47,477 bases of DNA from Seleniivibrio woodruffii (GTDB lineage: Bacteria; Chrysiogenota; Deferribacteres; Deferribacterales; Geovibrionaceae), in contig NZ_JAJUIS010000012.1 of NCBI RefSeq assembly GCF_029267515.1, forward strand, positions 1 to 47,477, written 5' to 3'. A program made the translations under genes and the position numbers. The notes beneath the pieces are model-generated. The model made no database searches. It was given only the letters and a program-made list of their open reading frames with translations, and was not told the DNA's origin. Below, piece by piece: positions 39,617 to 47,477 of this stretch; the stretch's first letter is position 1, and the number at the start of each line of letters is the position of its first letter.

Positions 39617-41647
39617 CTATTTTTTGTAGTTTCTATCTACATAATCGAACAAAGGTGTAAATTCGCTGACCTGAGCACCCACATCTCTTGTCCACGGAAC
39701 GAACTTCTGAGAGTATACCGTACGGGAGTCCTTTCCTGAAAAGAGTCTCAAAGGTATTGTAAACATTATCCCTTTATCAGTATACCCCCTGTTGTATTTA
39801 CTGTCAAAGCCTGACGTATCTGTTTTCGTAACCCATGCGGATATTTCGACGTCGTTTATCTTTTTGGTAATTTTCACTTTTGCACCGACATCACCGGCAA
39901 GAAATCTTCCTGCATCCACATCTACATACGTTTTAATTCTGTCAAAGTGCACTCTGGTTTTTACGAACGCGGTATGATATGCGCCCCTGTCTGCCAATCC
40001 GACCATGTCTTCGCTGTCTCTTTTCTTCACATAGCTGCCGCTTACACCCAAAAGAAATCTGTTGTTGAAAAACGGAACAGCGGCTTCTGCGTTTACACCG
40101 GAATACTGCATCTCAAGTATCCCCGCCTCAATATTCGCAAAGATATCAGTATTTCTGATTCTGTCTTTATAATCAAAAAGTGCCATATCAAGGATCATGG
40201 CGTTATCGGTATAATCGGCGACATCCGACCTGACGGCATCCTGCATGTTTTCGTTTATAGTGGAAATATTGTTAACGGGATAATAAGCCAGACCGCCAAC
40301 CGCTGTTAAGTTGTCAGCAATGTCGTATCCTACCCAGCCTCTTACGCCCATAGCCCCTTTAAAGAATCCGGACGGGTCGTTGATATAGAAATTCAGGTTA
40401 GGCAGAATACCATATGTGCCGCGTGACGCTTCATACTTGGGAAGCCCTTTGAGCATGGGCATATCGCGGTAATCGGTTCTGACATACATATAGCTGTACA
40501 TTTCGTCAAAGGTTATTTTATTTTCGCCGTAAAGGGCGATAAGCTCCGAATCCGTTCTGAAATTATATATCTGCACACCGTTCGAGGAGACTGTCACCAC
40601 ATAATTTTTTACGTTCGGTTTCACGGCGTAAAGAGAATCTACAAATGCTTTCAGAGCATCGTATTCAAAGAAATATCTGCTGTTCTGGAAGTCGATATAT
40701 GCGGTATCGTTTTCTATGTATATATTGTAGTGGTCAAGCCCGCTGCCGTTGAGAGCCGCCCGTATCTTCACATAATCGTCGCCGCTCTCTTTTACGTCCG
40801 CTCCGTAATAGGGCTTAGCATTAAATATAGGTATAAGCGGATTTCCTATTCTGAACGGGGTCGTGACACCGAAACCGATCTGGTTCCCACGCTGATATGA
40901 TGCCGTCAGATATAAATTATCGGCAACATGGTATCTTATACCTATACTGTGTTTGGAATCTGAATGAACCAGCCCATACTGCAATGCAGGATCATTCTTT
41001 TGTTTTTCATAATCCACCGGACTATACTCATACACTATTGCATACTTATCAGATGGTCTGAAATTTATGCTAAAAAACGGATTACCGTTATTGTAATATT
41101 CCTTAAGATTTACGAAATTAACCAGCATATCTTTTTTACTATATTCACTGAAAGGTTTATCTCCAAACCTTCCAAGTCCAACTCCAAAACTGAAATCAAA
41201 CGGATATACCTGTTTCGACATTACCAAATATTGAGCACTAAAATGTTTAGTTCCATGCGGGTCATTAAGACCGACTGATATTTCAGGAAGGTATTTGCTT
41301 TCTTTTCTTATTCTTAGCTTTGCAGCAACGAACTTATCTTTAAAATCACCATAATTGCCCCAATAGTCTTCGTCAGTTTCCGACATATCCGCGCCTAATA
41401 TCTCCGTAAATCTGCCGCTGAGCTCCAGCCTGTCATAAAGTGAAACTCCCACGCCGTAGTTTCTGTATGGCTTGGATTGGTTAAAAAATACTCTGAACGT
41501 ATTTTCGTCCATAATGCGTGCCGTCGGGGTTTCGAAAATACCCGTCAGTCCGTTTTCAGATGACGAACTGAAATACCCTTCCGGCGATTCGGCAAATGCA
41601 GCCGATAGGGAACAGATCAGCAGCAGGCAAAATAATACTTTTTTCAC
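39617..41647 (-). CDS. YjbH/GfcD-family outer-membrane protein
   Basis: This 676-residue secreted protein starts with a GTG that overlaps the rfbB stop as TAGTG. It has a signal peptide (FCLLLICSLSAAFA), then ENGLTGIFETPTARIMDENT and RNYGVGVSLYDRLELSGRF, the characteristic opening of YjbH-domain lipoprotein-like beta-barrel proteins of exopolysaccharide systems. Later come ISVGLNDPHGTKHFSAQYLV and many alternating beta strands ending in an aromatic-rich C-terminus. It probably forms an outer-membrane barrel for polymer export or retention. It ends a minus-strand operon beginning upstream with galE/rfbACDB. Confidence 0.85.
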   Translation of the reverse strand: MKKVLFCLLLICSLSAAFAESPEGYFSSSSENGLTGIFETPTARIMDENTFRVFFNQSKPYRNYGVGVSLYDRLELSGRFTEILGADMSETDEDYWGNYGDFKDKFVAAKLRIRKESKYLPEISVGLNDPHGTKHFSAQYLVMSKQVYPFDFSFGVGLGRFGDKPFSEYSKKDMLVNFVNLKEYYNNGNPFFSINFRPSDKYAIVYEYSPVDYEKQKNDPALQYGLVHSDSKHSIGIRYHVADNLYLTASYQRGNQIGFGVTTPFRIGNPLIPIFNAKPYYGADVKESGDDYVKIRAALNGSGLDHYNIYIENDTAYIDFQNSRYFFEYDALKAFVDSLYAVKPNVKNYVVTVSSNGVQIYNFRTDSELIALYGENKITFDEMYSYMYVRTDYRDMPMLKGLPKYEASRGTYGILPNLNFYINDPSGFFKGAMGVRGWVGYDIADNLTAVGGLAYYPVNNISTINENMQDAVRSDVADYTDNAMILDMALFDYKDRIRNTDIFANIEAGILEMQYSGVNAEAAVPFFNNRFLLGVSGSYVKKRDSEDMVGLADRGAYHTAFVKTRVHFDRIKTYVDVDAGRFLAGDVGAKVKITKKINDVEISAWVTKTDTSGFDSKYNRGYTDKGIMFTIPLRLFSGKDSRTVYSQKFVPWTRDVGAQVSEFTPLFDYVDRNYKK

Positions 41648-42717
41648 TAAGCTCTTCCGCCGTAATTTTTATCCACCCAACGGAGGTATTCCCCGCTTTT
41701 AATGCTATCTGTCCATGCCTGATTGTTCAGGTACCAGTCGATTGTGAGGCTCAGCCCGGCATCAAACGTTACGGACTGTTTCCATCCGAGTTCATTTTTT
41801 ATCTTATCGCACTTGATGGCATAGCGTCTGTCATGCCCGGGGCGGTCTTTAACGTATGTTATCAGTTTCTTATAATGGTCTTTGTCTTTTCCTGTCTTTT
41901 CAGCCGTAAGTTCGCACATGCGGTTGACAAGATCGATATTCGTCCATTCGTTCTCGCCGCCTATGTTATAGGTTTCGCCGAGCCTGCCGCCGCATACTAT
42001 CGCCCATATGCCGCTGCAATGGTCAATAACATAAAGCCAGTCGCGTATGTTCATACCGTCGCCGTAAACAGGCAGCGGCTTGTCTTCCAGCATGTTAAGC
42101 AGCATTACCGGTATCAGCTTTTCGGGAAACTGATAAGGACCGTAATTATTTGTGCAGTTGGACATTGTGATGTCCATACCGTATGTGTGGAAATAGGCGT
42201 TCACAATGTGGTCGGAAGAAGCCTTTGAAGCGGAATAAGGGCTTCTGGGGTCATAGGGTGTGGTCTCGTAGAAATATCCTTCCGCACCGAGGGAACCGAA
42301 AACCTCATCGGTGCTGACATGATGGAAGAGCACGTCGTTTCTGCCGTTCCAGACCTGTCTGCACACCTCAAGAAGGTTGAAAGTACCCACGATATTGGTC
42401 TGTATGAACTCCGCAGGACCGTGTATCGACCTGTCGACGTGGGATTCGGCAGCGAAATGCACTATGCAGTCCACATCGTATTTTACAAGGCAGTTTTTCA
42501 CTGCATCGAAATCACAGATATCTATCCTTTCAAAAACGTATCTGTCGCCCTGCGCAGCCTGAACGTCAGCAAGGCTTTCAGCGTTTCCGGCATATGTCAG
42601 CTTGTCGATGTTAATGACACGCCCTTTAAATCCGCCGCTCTGAAATATAAAACGTATAAAGTTGGAGCCTATAAATCCGGCTCCGCCCGTCACTGCGATA
42701 TTCCTGAATTTTCTCAC
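41647..42717 (-). CDS. rfbB: dTDP-glucose 4,6-dehydratase
   Basis: This 356-residue SDR enzyme has AVTGGAGFIGSNFIRF, AAESHVDRSIHGP, STDEVFGSLG and the catalytic YSASKASSDH, then NCTNNYGPYQFPEKLIP. It converts dTDP-glucose to the 4-keto-6-deoxy sugar, step two of dTDP-rhamnose synthesis. It overlaps rfbD by 4 bp and the YjbH-like gene by 1 bp. Confidence 0.97.
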   Translation of the reverse strand: MRKFRNIAVTGGAGFIGSNFIRFIFQSGGFKGRVINIDKLTYAGNAESLADVQAAQGDRYVFERIDICDFDAVKNCLVKYDVDCIVHFAAESHVDRSIHGPAEFIQTNIVGTFNLLEVCRQVWNGRNDVLFHHVSTDEVFGSLGAEGYFYETTPYDPRSPYSASKASSDHIVNAYFHTYGMDITMSNCTNNYGPYQFPEKLIPVMLLNMLEDKPLPVYGDGMNIRDWLYVIDHCSGIWAIVCGGRLGETYNIGGENEWTNIDLVNRMCELTAEKTGKDKDHYKKLITYVKDRPGHDRRYAIKCDKIKNELGWKQSVTFDAGLSLTIDWYLNNQAWTDSIKSGEYLRWVDKNYGGRA

Positions 42718-43580
42718 TTCTCACCGTAATTTTCAAAATAGTCAGACAGGTTATCTTCCCATCTGTTAAGTTTAAAACCGTCCAGCCCCTTGATCTTGTC
42801 TTTGTTGAACGCAGACATGGCTGGTCTCTTCGCAGGAGTGGGATACTGGTCGGTAGTGATCCTTCTGAGTTCCACGTTTTTGCGGATTATCCCCTTCTCT
42901 TTACCCATCCTGTAAATAGCGGCTGCGAAATCATACCATGAAATGACGCCTTCGTCACTACAGTGATATATCCCGTATTTATTTGAACCGGAATTCATAA
43001 GCCTGATAATGTTTTCAGCGAGACACTTTGTATAAGTGGGTGATCCTTTCTGGTCGTCAACAACTCCCAGCGAATCGCGTTCATTCATCAGCCTTATCAT
43101 TGTGGAAACAAAATTTCCGCCGAATCTGCCGTAAAGCCAGCTTATTCTGAATATGAAATACCTATCGGCGATATCGATAAGAGCCTTCTCTCCGGCGAGC
43201 TTCGTTCTGCCATAAGCTGAAACCGGATTTGTGGCGTCAGTCTCTTTGTAGGGTTCCGACGCTTCTCCGTCGAACACATAATCAGTTGAAAAATGTATCA
43301 GAACGGCATCAGTCTGTTTAGCCGCCATTGCAAGATTGAAAACGCCGTCACAATTGATGAGCATTGCCCTGTTCTCTTCCGATTCGGCTTTATCAACGGC
43401 TGTATATGCGCTGCAATTGATTATATAAGTGAAGTTCTTTCCGGAAACAAATGATATAACAGCCTTTTTATCCGTCACATCTGTTTCGGAACCGGTACCG
43501 GTGTATGCAATGCCGGCTTTATCGAAAGCTGCGGCAAACTCTTTACCCAGCATACCGCGACAGCCGACAAGCCATATCAT
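42714..43580 (-). CDS. rfbD: dTDP-4-dehydrorhamnose reductase
   Basis: This 288-residue enzyme has LVGCRGMLGKEFAAAF for NADPH binding, NCSAYTAVDKAE, HFSTDYVFDGEASEP and YGRTKLAGEKA, the RfbD set. It is the final step of dTDP-L-rhamnose synthesis. Its start overlaps the rfbC stop by 4 bp. Confidence 0.97.
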   Translation of the reverse strand: MIWLVGCRGMLGKEFAAAFDKAGIAYTGTGSETDVTDKKAVISFVSGKNFTYIINCSAYTAVDKAESEENRAMLINCDGVFNLAMAAKQTDAVLIHFSTDYVFDGEASEPYKETDATNPVSAYGRTKLAGEKALIDIADRYFIFRISWLYGRFGGNFVSTMIRLMNERDSLGVVDDQKGSPTYTKCLAENIIRLMNSGSNKYGIYHCSDEGVISWYDFAAAIYRMGKEKGIIRKNVELRRITTDQYPTPAKRPAMSAFNKDKIKGLDGFKLNRWEDNLSDYFENYGEK

Positions 43581-44128
43581 CCAAATACCTCTGCATCTTT
43601 CAGAAGGGGCTGTTTCATATCCTTTTCAGATACGATAACATCCTTAACGCCCCAGTCTATCGCCAGTTCGGGGTCGTTCCACGCAATCCCTCTGTCACAC
43701 TGAGGTGCATACTCGCCTCCGTGAACCTTGTAAATTATCTCCGCAGTATCGCTCAGCACAAGGAAACCGTGTGCGAAACCGATCGGGATATAAAGCATTT
43801 TCCTGTTTTCGGCGGAAAGTCTCTCAGCCACCCATTTTCCGAATGTCGAGGAACTTTTTCTGATATCCACGGTTACGTCGAGTATCTCACCCTGGATACA
43901 GCGCACAAGTTTACCCTGCGCATGTGGATGTATCTGGTAATGCAGCCCGCGCAGAACGCCTTTTACAGACTTAGAATGGTTATCCTGTATAAATTCAGCA
44001 TCGATACCGTTCTGAACGAAATCCGATTTCTTATAAGTTTCAAGGAAAAATCCGCGTTCATCCGGAAACACTTTGGGCACAACCAGCACGGGTCCATCTA
44101 TCGGGTATCTCTTAAATTCGAAAGGCAT
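43577..44128 (-). CDS. rfbC: dTDP-4-dehydrorhamnose 3,5-epimerase
   Basis: This 183-residue cupin enzyme has FPDERGFFLETYKKSDF, the catalytic segment QDNHSKSVKGVLRGLHYQ (His in GLHYQ) and FAHGFLVLSD. It is the third step of dTDP-rhamnose synthesis. It directly abuts rfbA, sharing 1 bp. Confidence 0.97.
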   Translation of the reverse strand: MPFEFKRYPIDGPVLVVPKVFPDERGFFLETYKKSDFVQNGIDAEFIQDNHSKSVKGVLRGLHYQIHPHAQGKLVRCIQGEILDVTVDIRKSSSTFGKWVAERLSAENRKMLYIPIGFAHGFLVLSDTAEIIYKVHGGEYAPQCDRGIAWNDPELAIDWGVKDVIVSEKDMKQPLLKDAEVFG

Positions 44129-45015
44129 CAGTTGACCATCCCGGGGTCTGTCATTTTTATCAGGTATTTACCGTACTCATTCTTTATCATGGGCTCAGCA
44201 AGTCTGATAACCTGTTCTCTGTCTATCCAGCCGCTGCGAAAGGCTATCTCTTCGATGCAGGCAATCTTAATGCCCTGCCTTTTTTCTATGATATGAATGA
44301 ACTCAGAAGCCTCCAGAAGGCTCTCGTGTGTTCCCGTGTCAAGCCATGCAAAGCCTCTGCCCAAAAGCTCTATCCGCAGATTGCCCCTGTTAAGGTATTC
44401 ATTGTTAACGGCAGTTATCTCAAGCTCGCCACGTGCGGAAGGTTTTGTGTCTTTAGATATCTGAATGACATCATTGTCGTAAAAATAAAGTCCTGTGACC
44501 GCATAGTTGGATTTGGGTTCTTCCGGCTTCTCTTCAATGCTGGTGACATTGCCGTTTTCATCAAAGGTTGCAACACCGTATCTTTCCGGGTCGTTGACAT
44601 AGTACCCGAAAACAGATGCCCCGCCCTTAGTTTCGACATCATTAACGGCTTTTTTCAGCATCTGGGATAGTCCGCGCCCGTAAAAGAGGTTATCGCCCAG
44701 CACCATACAAACGTTGTCCTTCCCTATGAAGCTGTCGCCTATTATAAATGCCTCTGCCAGCCCGTTAGGTGCATCCTGAACCGCATAGCTTATGTTGAGT
44801 CCGAACTCTTTGCCATCGCCGAAAAGCGATTCGAAACGATGTATATCCAGAGGCGTACTTATTATCAATATGTCTCTTATCCCTGCCAGCATAAGTGTTG
44901 AAAGCGGATAATAGATCATAGGTTTATCGTAAATGGGTATAAGCTGTTTACAGATGGTTTTCGTTGCCGGAAACAGTCTTGTTCCGCTTCCGCCTGCGAG
45001 TATGATTCCCTTCAT
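44128..45015 (-). CDS. rfbA: Glucose-1-phosphate thymidylyltransferase
   Basis: The enzyme has 295 residues starting at ATG 45015 ([18 protein letters not shown]); this ATG overlaps the galE stop as ATGA and has GGGAG upstream, so a start five codons earlier is unlikely. [20 protein letters not shown] and [13 protein letters not shown] are family landmarks. It starts the dTDP-rhamnose pathway and is inhibited by dTDP-rhamnose in known homologues. Confidence 0.97.
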   Translation of the reverse strand: MKGIILAGGSGTRLFPATKTICKQLIPIYDKPMIYYPLSTLMLAGIRDILIISTPLDIHRFESLFGDGKEFGLNISYAVQDAPNGLAEAFIIGDSFIGKDNVCMVLGDNLFYGRGLSQMLKKAVNDVETKGGASVFGYYVNDPERYGVATFDENGNVTSIEEKPEEPKSNYAVTGLYFYDNDVIQISKDTKPSARGELEITAVNNEYLNRGNLRIELLGRGFAWLDTGTHESLLEASEFIHIIEKRQGIKIACIEEIAFRSGWIDREQVIRLAEPMIKNEYGKYLIKMTDPGMVN

Positions 45016-46016
45016 AGTTTTTTCTCCCATTCAAGAGCTGTTTTGCATATATATTCAAGGTCATCATGTTCCGGTTTCCAGTCCATCAGCTCCTTTATCT
45101 TCGAACTGTCGGATATCAGAAGGGCAGGATCCCCCTCTCTTCTGGGCGCCTCTTCAACAGTGAAATCCACACCGCTGACACGTTTCATTGTCTCTATCAC
45201 CTCGCGGACGGAATAACCATAGCCATAACCGCAGTTAAATATCCCTTCTTTATTGTTCCCGAGATAATCAAGAGCCTTGATGTGCGCCGATGCCAGATCG
45301 TCCACATGTATGTAGTCTCTTACACAAGTGCCGTCGGCAGTGGGATAATCCGTTCCGAAGATGCTCATTTTTTTTCTTTTTCCCAAAGCAGTTTCAGCAG
45401 AAACCTTTATAAGATGAGTGGCGTTAAGTGTTGATTGTCCGATAAGCCCGTCCTCGTTGGCTCCGGCAACGTTGAAATAGCGGAGGATAACAAAACGGAA
45501 CGCTTCATTTGCAAACGCTGCGTCCCTTATAACATATTCGCTGAAATTCTTACTTCTGCCATAGGGGTTTATAGGGCTTAAAGGCATATCTTCAGTCACT
45601 CCGGCATCACCCACAAGAATTGGTTCACCATAGACGGCGGCGGTGGAGCTGAAAATAAACTTATTTGTACCTGCGGCTATGCAGCACTGAACCAGATTTG
45701 CCGTGTTGGCTGTGTTATTGAGGTAATATTTGAGCGGTTCGTGCACCGATTCAGGAACAACCAATGAAGCTGCGAAGTGCACTACGGCATCAAATCTTCC
45801 ATGGTTCATAAAGTCAGCGACCTTATCCCAGTGACAAAGATCCATTTCTGCAATATCAATATTGTTGAATTTTGATTGAAGTATTTTAATAGTATCAAGA
45901 AAACCGGTGGAAAAATTGTCAAGAATAGTTATACAATTATCAGTATCCTGCGCCAGTTGTTTAACAACGTGGCTGCCGATATATCCGGCACCGCCTGTGA
46001 CAAGTATCTTGTTCAT
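45012..46016 (-). CDS. galE: UDP-glucose 4-epimerase
   Basis: This 334-residue enzyme has [49 protein letters not shown], the catalytic [11 protein letters not shown] and [11 protein letters not shown], typical of GalE. It supplies UDP-galactose (and possibly UDP-GalNAc). It is 4 bp downstream of the lytic transglycosylase gene and overlaps rfbA. Confidence 0.95.
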   Translation of the reverse strand: MNKILVTGGAGYIGSHVVKQLAQDTDNCITILDNFSTGFLDTIKILQSKFNNIDIAEMDLCHWDKVADFMNHGRFDAVVHFAASLVVPESVHEPLKYYLNNTANTANLVQCCIAAGTNKFIFSSTAAVYGEPILVGDAGVTEDMPLSPINPYGRSKNFSEYVIRDAAFANEAFRFVILRYFNVAGANEDGLIGQSTLNATHLIKVSAETALGKRKKMSIFGTDYPTADGTCVRDYIHVDDLASAHIKALDYLGNNKEGIFNCGYGYGYSVREVIETMKRVSGVDFTVEEAPRREGDPALLISDSSKIKELMDWKPEHDDLEYICKTALEWEKKL

Positions 46017-46020
46017 TTAA

Positions 46021-46563
46021 TCATCCTTTATTTAATATTTTAATCATTTTATCGAGTATTCTTGATGCATACGACTTTCCGCGCAGCTCATCAGGGGAAT
46101 GGTATTTACCGATAGCTTTAAGATTAAGCCCGTGGTTACCTATCTCATATGCAAGTATCCATGTGCCGAAATTTATATTAAAGCATTCGCTGAACCCGTA
46201 TGACTGGGGAACCCCCAGCTTTGCGAACCAGAAGCTGTTCACCTGCATAAGACCGACATCTGTGCTCTTCCCTTTATTCTTTCCGAGGAGCTGCTCCGCA
46301 TCGTAGTCAGATTTAGGGAAATACGGCTTCCCTTCAATATTTACGGCTAGCCTGTTCCCGCCGCTTTCCATATCTATGATAGCCTTGATGACTATCTCCG
46401 GCACACCGTATCTGGCAGACGCTCTGGCAAGACATTCCTCGTCGTATGCAAAAGCCCGACAAGACAGCAATAATGCAAAAAACAACCCTATTAACAAATG
46501 CCTACATGAACAGCTTATTATTCTTGCGAATGTCATATATAAATGCATAAGATTTTTATACAC
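46021..46563 (-). CDS. Lytic transglycosylase (SLT domain)
   Basis: The protein has 180 residues. A signal sequence lies at about 20-39 (RHLLIGLFFALLLSC, AFA); the ATG at residue 10 (46536) is an alternative start and no clear Shine-Dalgarno decides. The catalytic Glu is E66 (IKAIIDMESGGN), followed by STDVGLMQVNSFWF and FNINFGTWILAYEI, the order of soluble transglycosylases of secretion and pilus systems. It cuts peptidoglycan to make gaps for envelope complexes. It begins the minus-strand operon that continues with galE, rfbACDB and yjbH, so a role in opening the wall for the export machinery is plausible. Confidence 0.88.
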   Translation of the reverse strand: MYKNLMHLYMTFARIISCSCRHLLIGLFFALLLSCRAFAYDEECLARASARYGVPEIVIKAIIDMESGGNRLAVNIEGKPYFPKSDYDAEQLLGKNKGKSTDVGLMQVNSFWFAKLGVPQSYGFSECFNINFGTWILAYEIGNHGLNLKAIGKYHSPDELRGKSYASRILDKMIKILNKG

Positions 46564-46578
46564 AATAGAGGCTTATTT

Positions 46579-46616
46579 GTGAAGTTTGATTATGATAATT
46601 TTCTGTAAATCTTCAC
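46579..46616. repeat. GTGAAG/CTTCAC inverted repeat in the intergenic region
   Basis: GTGAAG (46579-46584) and CTTCAC (46611-46616) flank an AT-rich 26-bp interior in the 112-bp gap between the divergent transglycosylase and oxidoreductase genes. It could be an operator, but the arms are short and could be chance. Confidence 0.35.
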
Positions 46617-46675
46617 ATGGACATTCCGGCTCTTCTGCTGTCATTATAGCATAAGATGAACCTAAGGAGTTCTAC

Positions 46676-47221
46676 ATGAAAAAAACAGTTCTGACAATGG
46701 GGCATCCCCATCCTGAAAACTCTCTTTCGAATAAGCTCATAAGCGAGTTTATGAAAAGGGTGGATAACGTTTCCGTGCGCATACTTGCGGACAACCTTAA
46801 AAACGGCGAATTTGACGTTTCAGCAGAACAAAATGCGCTGACCGATGCGGATATCATTGTGTTGCAGTTCCCTTTCTATTGGTTCAGCACACCGTCAATA
46901 CTACAGAAATGGTTTGAAGACGTTCTGCTTTACGGTTTCGCATACGGAACCGGAGGTGATAAGCTGAAAGGTAAAAAGCTAGTAATATCAATGACTGTGG
47001 GCGGCTCAAAACATGAATACATAACACCGGAACACGACCATATGGAAGTTCTGCTCCAGCCTGTCAGAGCACTCTGTGAGTTCACACAGATGGAGGCGGC
47101 GGAGGATATAATTTCATACGGAATGACTTATATCCCTGGTGTTTCCGGCGATAAAAACGAAGTTGAGAAACAGGCGCTTGCTCATGCGCAGGAACTGAAG
47201 GAAAGACTTGAGCTGATGTAA
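46676..47221 (+). CDS. Flavodoxin-fold NAD(P)H dehydrogenase, KefF/MdaB-like
   Basis: This 181-residue protein starts with TVLTMGHPHPENSLSNKLIS, the phosphate-binding loop of the flavodoxin-like quinone reductases. IIVLQFPFYWFSTPSILQKW is their characteristic central motif, and YGFAYGTGGDKLKGKK follows it. These enzymes reduce quinones by two electrons and KefF also regulates a potassium channel; no kefC is near. TAAGGAG is a strong Shine-Dalgarno. It stands alone ahead of tmRNA. Confidence 0.9.
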   Translation: MKKTVLTMGHPHPENSLSNKLISEFMKRVDNVSVRILADNLKNGEFDVSAEQNALTDADIIVLQFPFYWFSTPSILQKWFEDVLLYGFAYGTGGDKLKGKKLVISMTVGGSKHEYITPEHDHMEVLLQPVRALCEFTQMEAAEDIISYGMTYIPGVSGDKNEVEKQALAHAQELKERLELM

Positions 47222-47227
47222 TATTTC

Positions 47228-47255
47228 TTGCAAAATCTCAGCGGTTTACTATAGT
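47228..47255 (+). promoter_or_regulatory. Sigma-70-type promoter upstream of tmRNA
   Basis: TTGCAA (47228-47233), a 16-bp spacer and TATAGT (47250-47255) lie just after the oxidoreductase stop. Transcripts would start near 47262 and include the hairpin at 47267-47286 before tmRNA. A closer -10-like TATCTT (47291-47296) lacks a good -35. Confidence 0.45.
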
Positions 47256-47266
47256 ATCTGATACAG

Positions 47267-47290
47267 AGCTCCCCTTTGCGGGAGCTTTCG
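47267..47290 (+). terminator. Hairpin between oxidoreductase gene and tmRNA
   Basis: AGCTCCC (47267-47273) pairs with GGGAGCT (47280-47286) followed by TTCG. The T-run is short. It may end the oxidoreductase transcript or mark a processing site for the tmRNA precursor. Confidence 0.5.
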
Positions 47291-47303
47291 TATCTTATCT
47301 CAC

Positions 47304-47477
47304 GGGGGCGCACGGTTTCGACGGGGAAACGTAGGTCACGGGAGCATGCCGGGGGGGTTACCCCGTTAGTAAAGCCAAAGCATATAATTGCTAACGACGA
47401 ATACGCACTCGCTGCCGCTTAAGGCACGATGTCCTCAGTTAAGACTCGCCCATGGTCTGACTGAGGGCACAAACAAC
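47304..47477 (+). ncRNA. ssrA: tmRNA (5' part, cut by the window end)
   Basis: The gene begins GGGGGCGCACGGTTTCGACG, the standard tmRNA 5' half of the tRNA-like domain. The tag reading frame runs from GCT at 47390 to TAA at 47420-47422 and encodes ANDEYALAAA, a typical degradation tag ending in Ala-Ala. GTCCTCAG...CTGAGGGC after it fits the second pseudoknot. The 3' half lies beyond the window. It works with SmpB (13856-14299). Confidence 0.95.

Noticed and set aside
46586-46600. Possible second Fur box near TTTGATTATGATAATTTTC
   Set aside because: Only partial match to the Fur palindrome, with the second half missing.

Overview
The window looks like chromosome of a Gram-negative bacterium. 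It carries lipopolysaccharide/capsule genes, an outer-membrane efflux channel, lipoproteins, many canonical Shine-Dalgarno sites, tmRNA and SmpB. The mixture of bacteriohemerythrin, REC-HDOD regulators, an ExeA-type ATPase and Gfc/Yjb-like export genes would fit a Deferribacterota-like or deltaproteobacterial-type organism, but that is a guess from gene style. No rRNA or tRNA gene was found, and no gene-free stretch exceeds 300 bases; the longest is the 20447-20688 regulatory region.

Region 1 (1-2760) is a compact extracytoplasmic-function (ECF) sigma module. It holds a secreted Gly/Ser/His-rich protein behind an ECF-type promoter, an ECF sigma factor, a membrane anti-sigma-like protein ending in a glycogen-binding-like (CBM48/E-set) domain, a small lipoprotein that is a second copy of that domain (apparently with a CTG start), and a secreted helical protein with a Gly/His tail like that of the first gene. 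This is the best candidate here for a little-described system. Region 2 (2813-7537) is a TetR-controlled tripartite drug-efflux operon (regulator, TolC-like, EmrA-like, EmrB-like). Region 3 (7534-11197, minus strand) is a phosphorelay operon: soluble histidine kinase, REC-HDOD, HTH-REC, and an RMD1/DUF155 membrane protein. Region 4 (11248-14682) holds a Fur-box-controlled Cys-rich mini-membrane protein, an ExeA-like ATPase with an SH3 tail, an FmdB zinc ribbon, a bacteriohemerythrin lacking one iron ligand, SmpB and a VanZ-like protein.

Region 5 (14747-46563) is a large surface-polysaccharide locus. Housekeeping-like sugar-nucleotide genes come first (UDP-glucuronate epimerase, ManC, Gmd, a WbpE-like aminotransferase, a Gfo/Idh oxidoreductase). 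An initiating phosphoglycosyltransferase at 20689 follows a palindrome-rich control region. A visibly AT-rich minus-strand block (about 21988-33974) then supplies glycosyltransferases, Wzy, Wzx, an FAD enzyme and a CDP-3,6-dideoxyhexose pathway (RfbF, RfbG, RfbH, RfbJ-like epimerase). Next come Wzz, a Cys-rich secreted protein, a giant Wza-like protein with about eight SLBB repeats, a GfcA/YjbE-like Ala/Gly-rich peptide, a YjbH/GfcD-like outer-membrane protein, and an operon of lytic transglycosylase, galE and rfbACDB. In outline: nucleotide sugars are made, one sugar phosphate is loaded on the lipid carrier, glycosyltransferases extend it, Wzx flips it, Wzy/Wzz polymerise it, and the SLBB/YjbH/GfcA-like set handles outer-membrane export or assembly. 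A 146-bp MITE-like element sits inside a split bidirectional terminator at 39066-39245.

Region 6 (46676-47477) is a KefF/MdaB-like flavodoxin-fold oxidoreductase and the 5' part of the tmRNA gene, which runs off the window.
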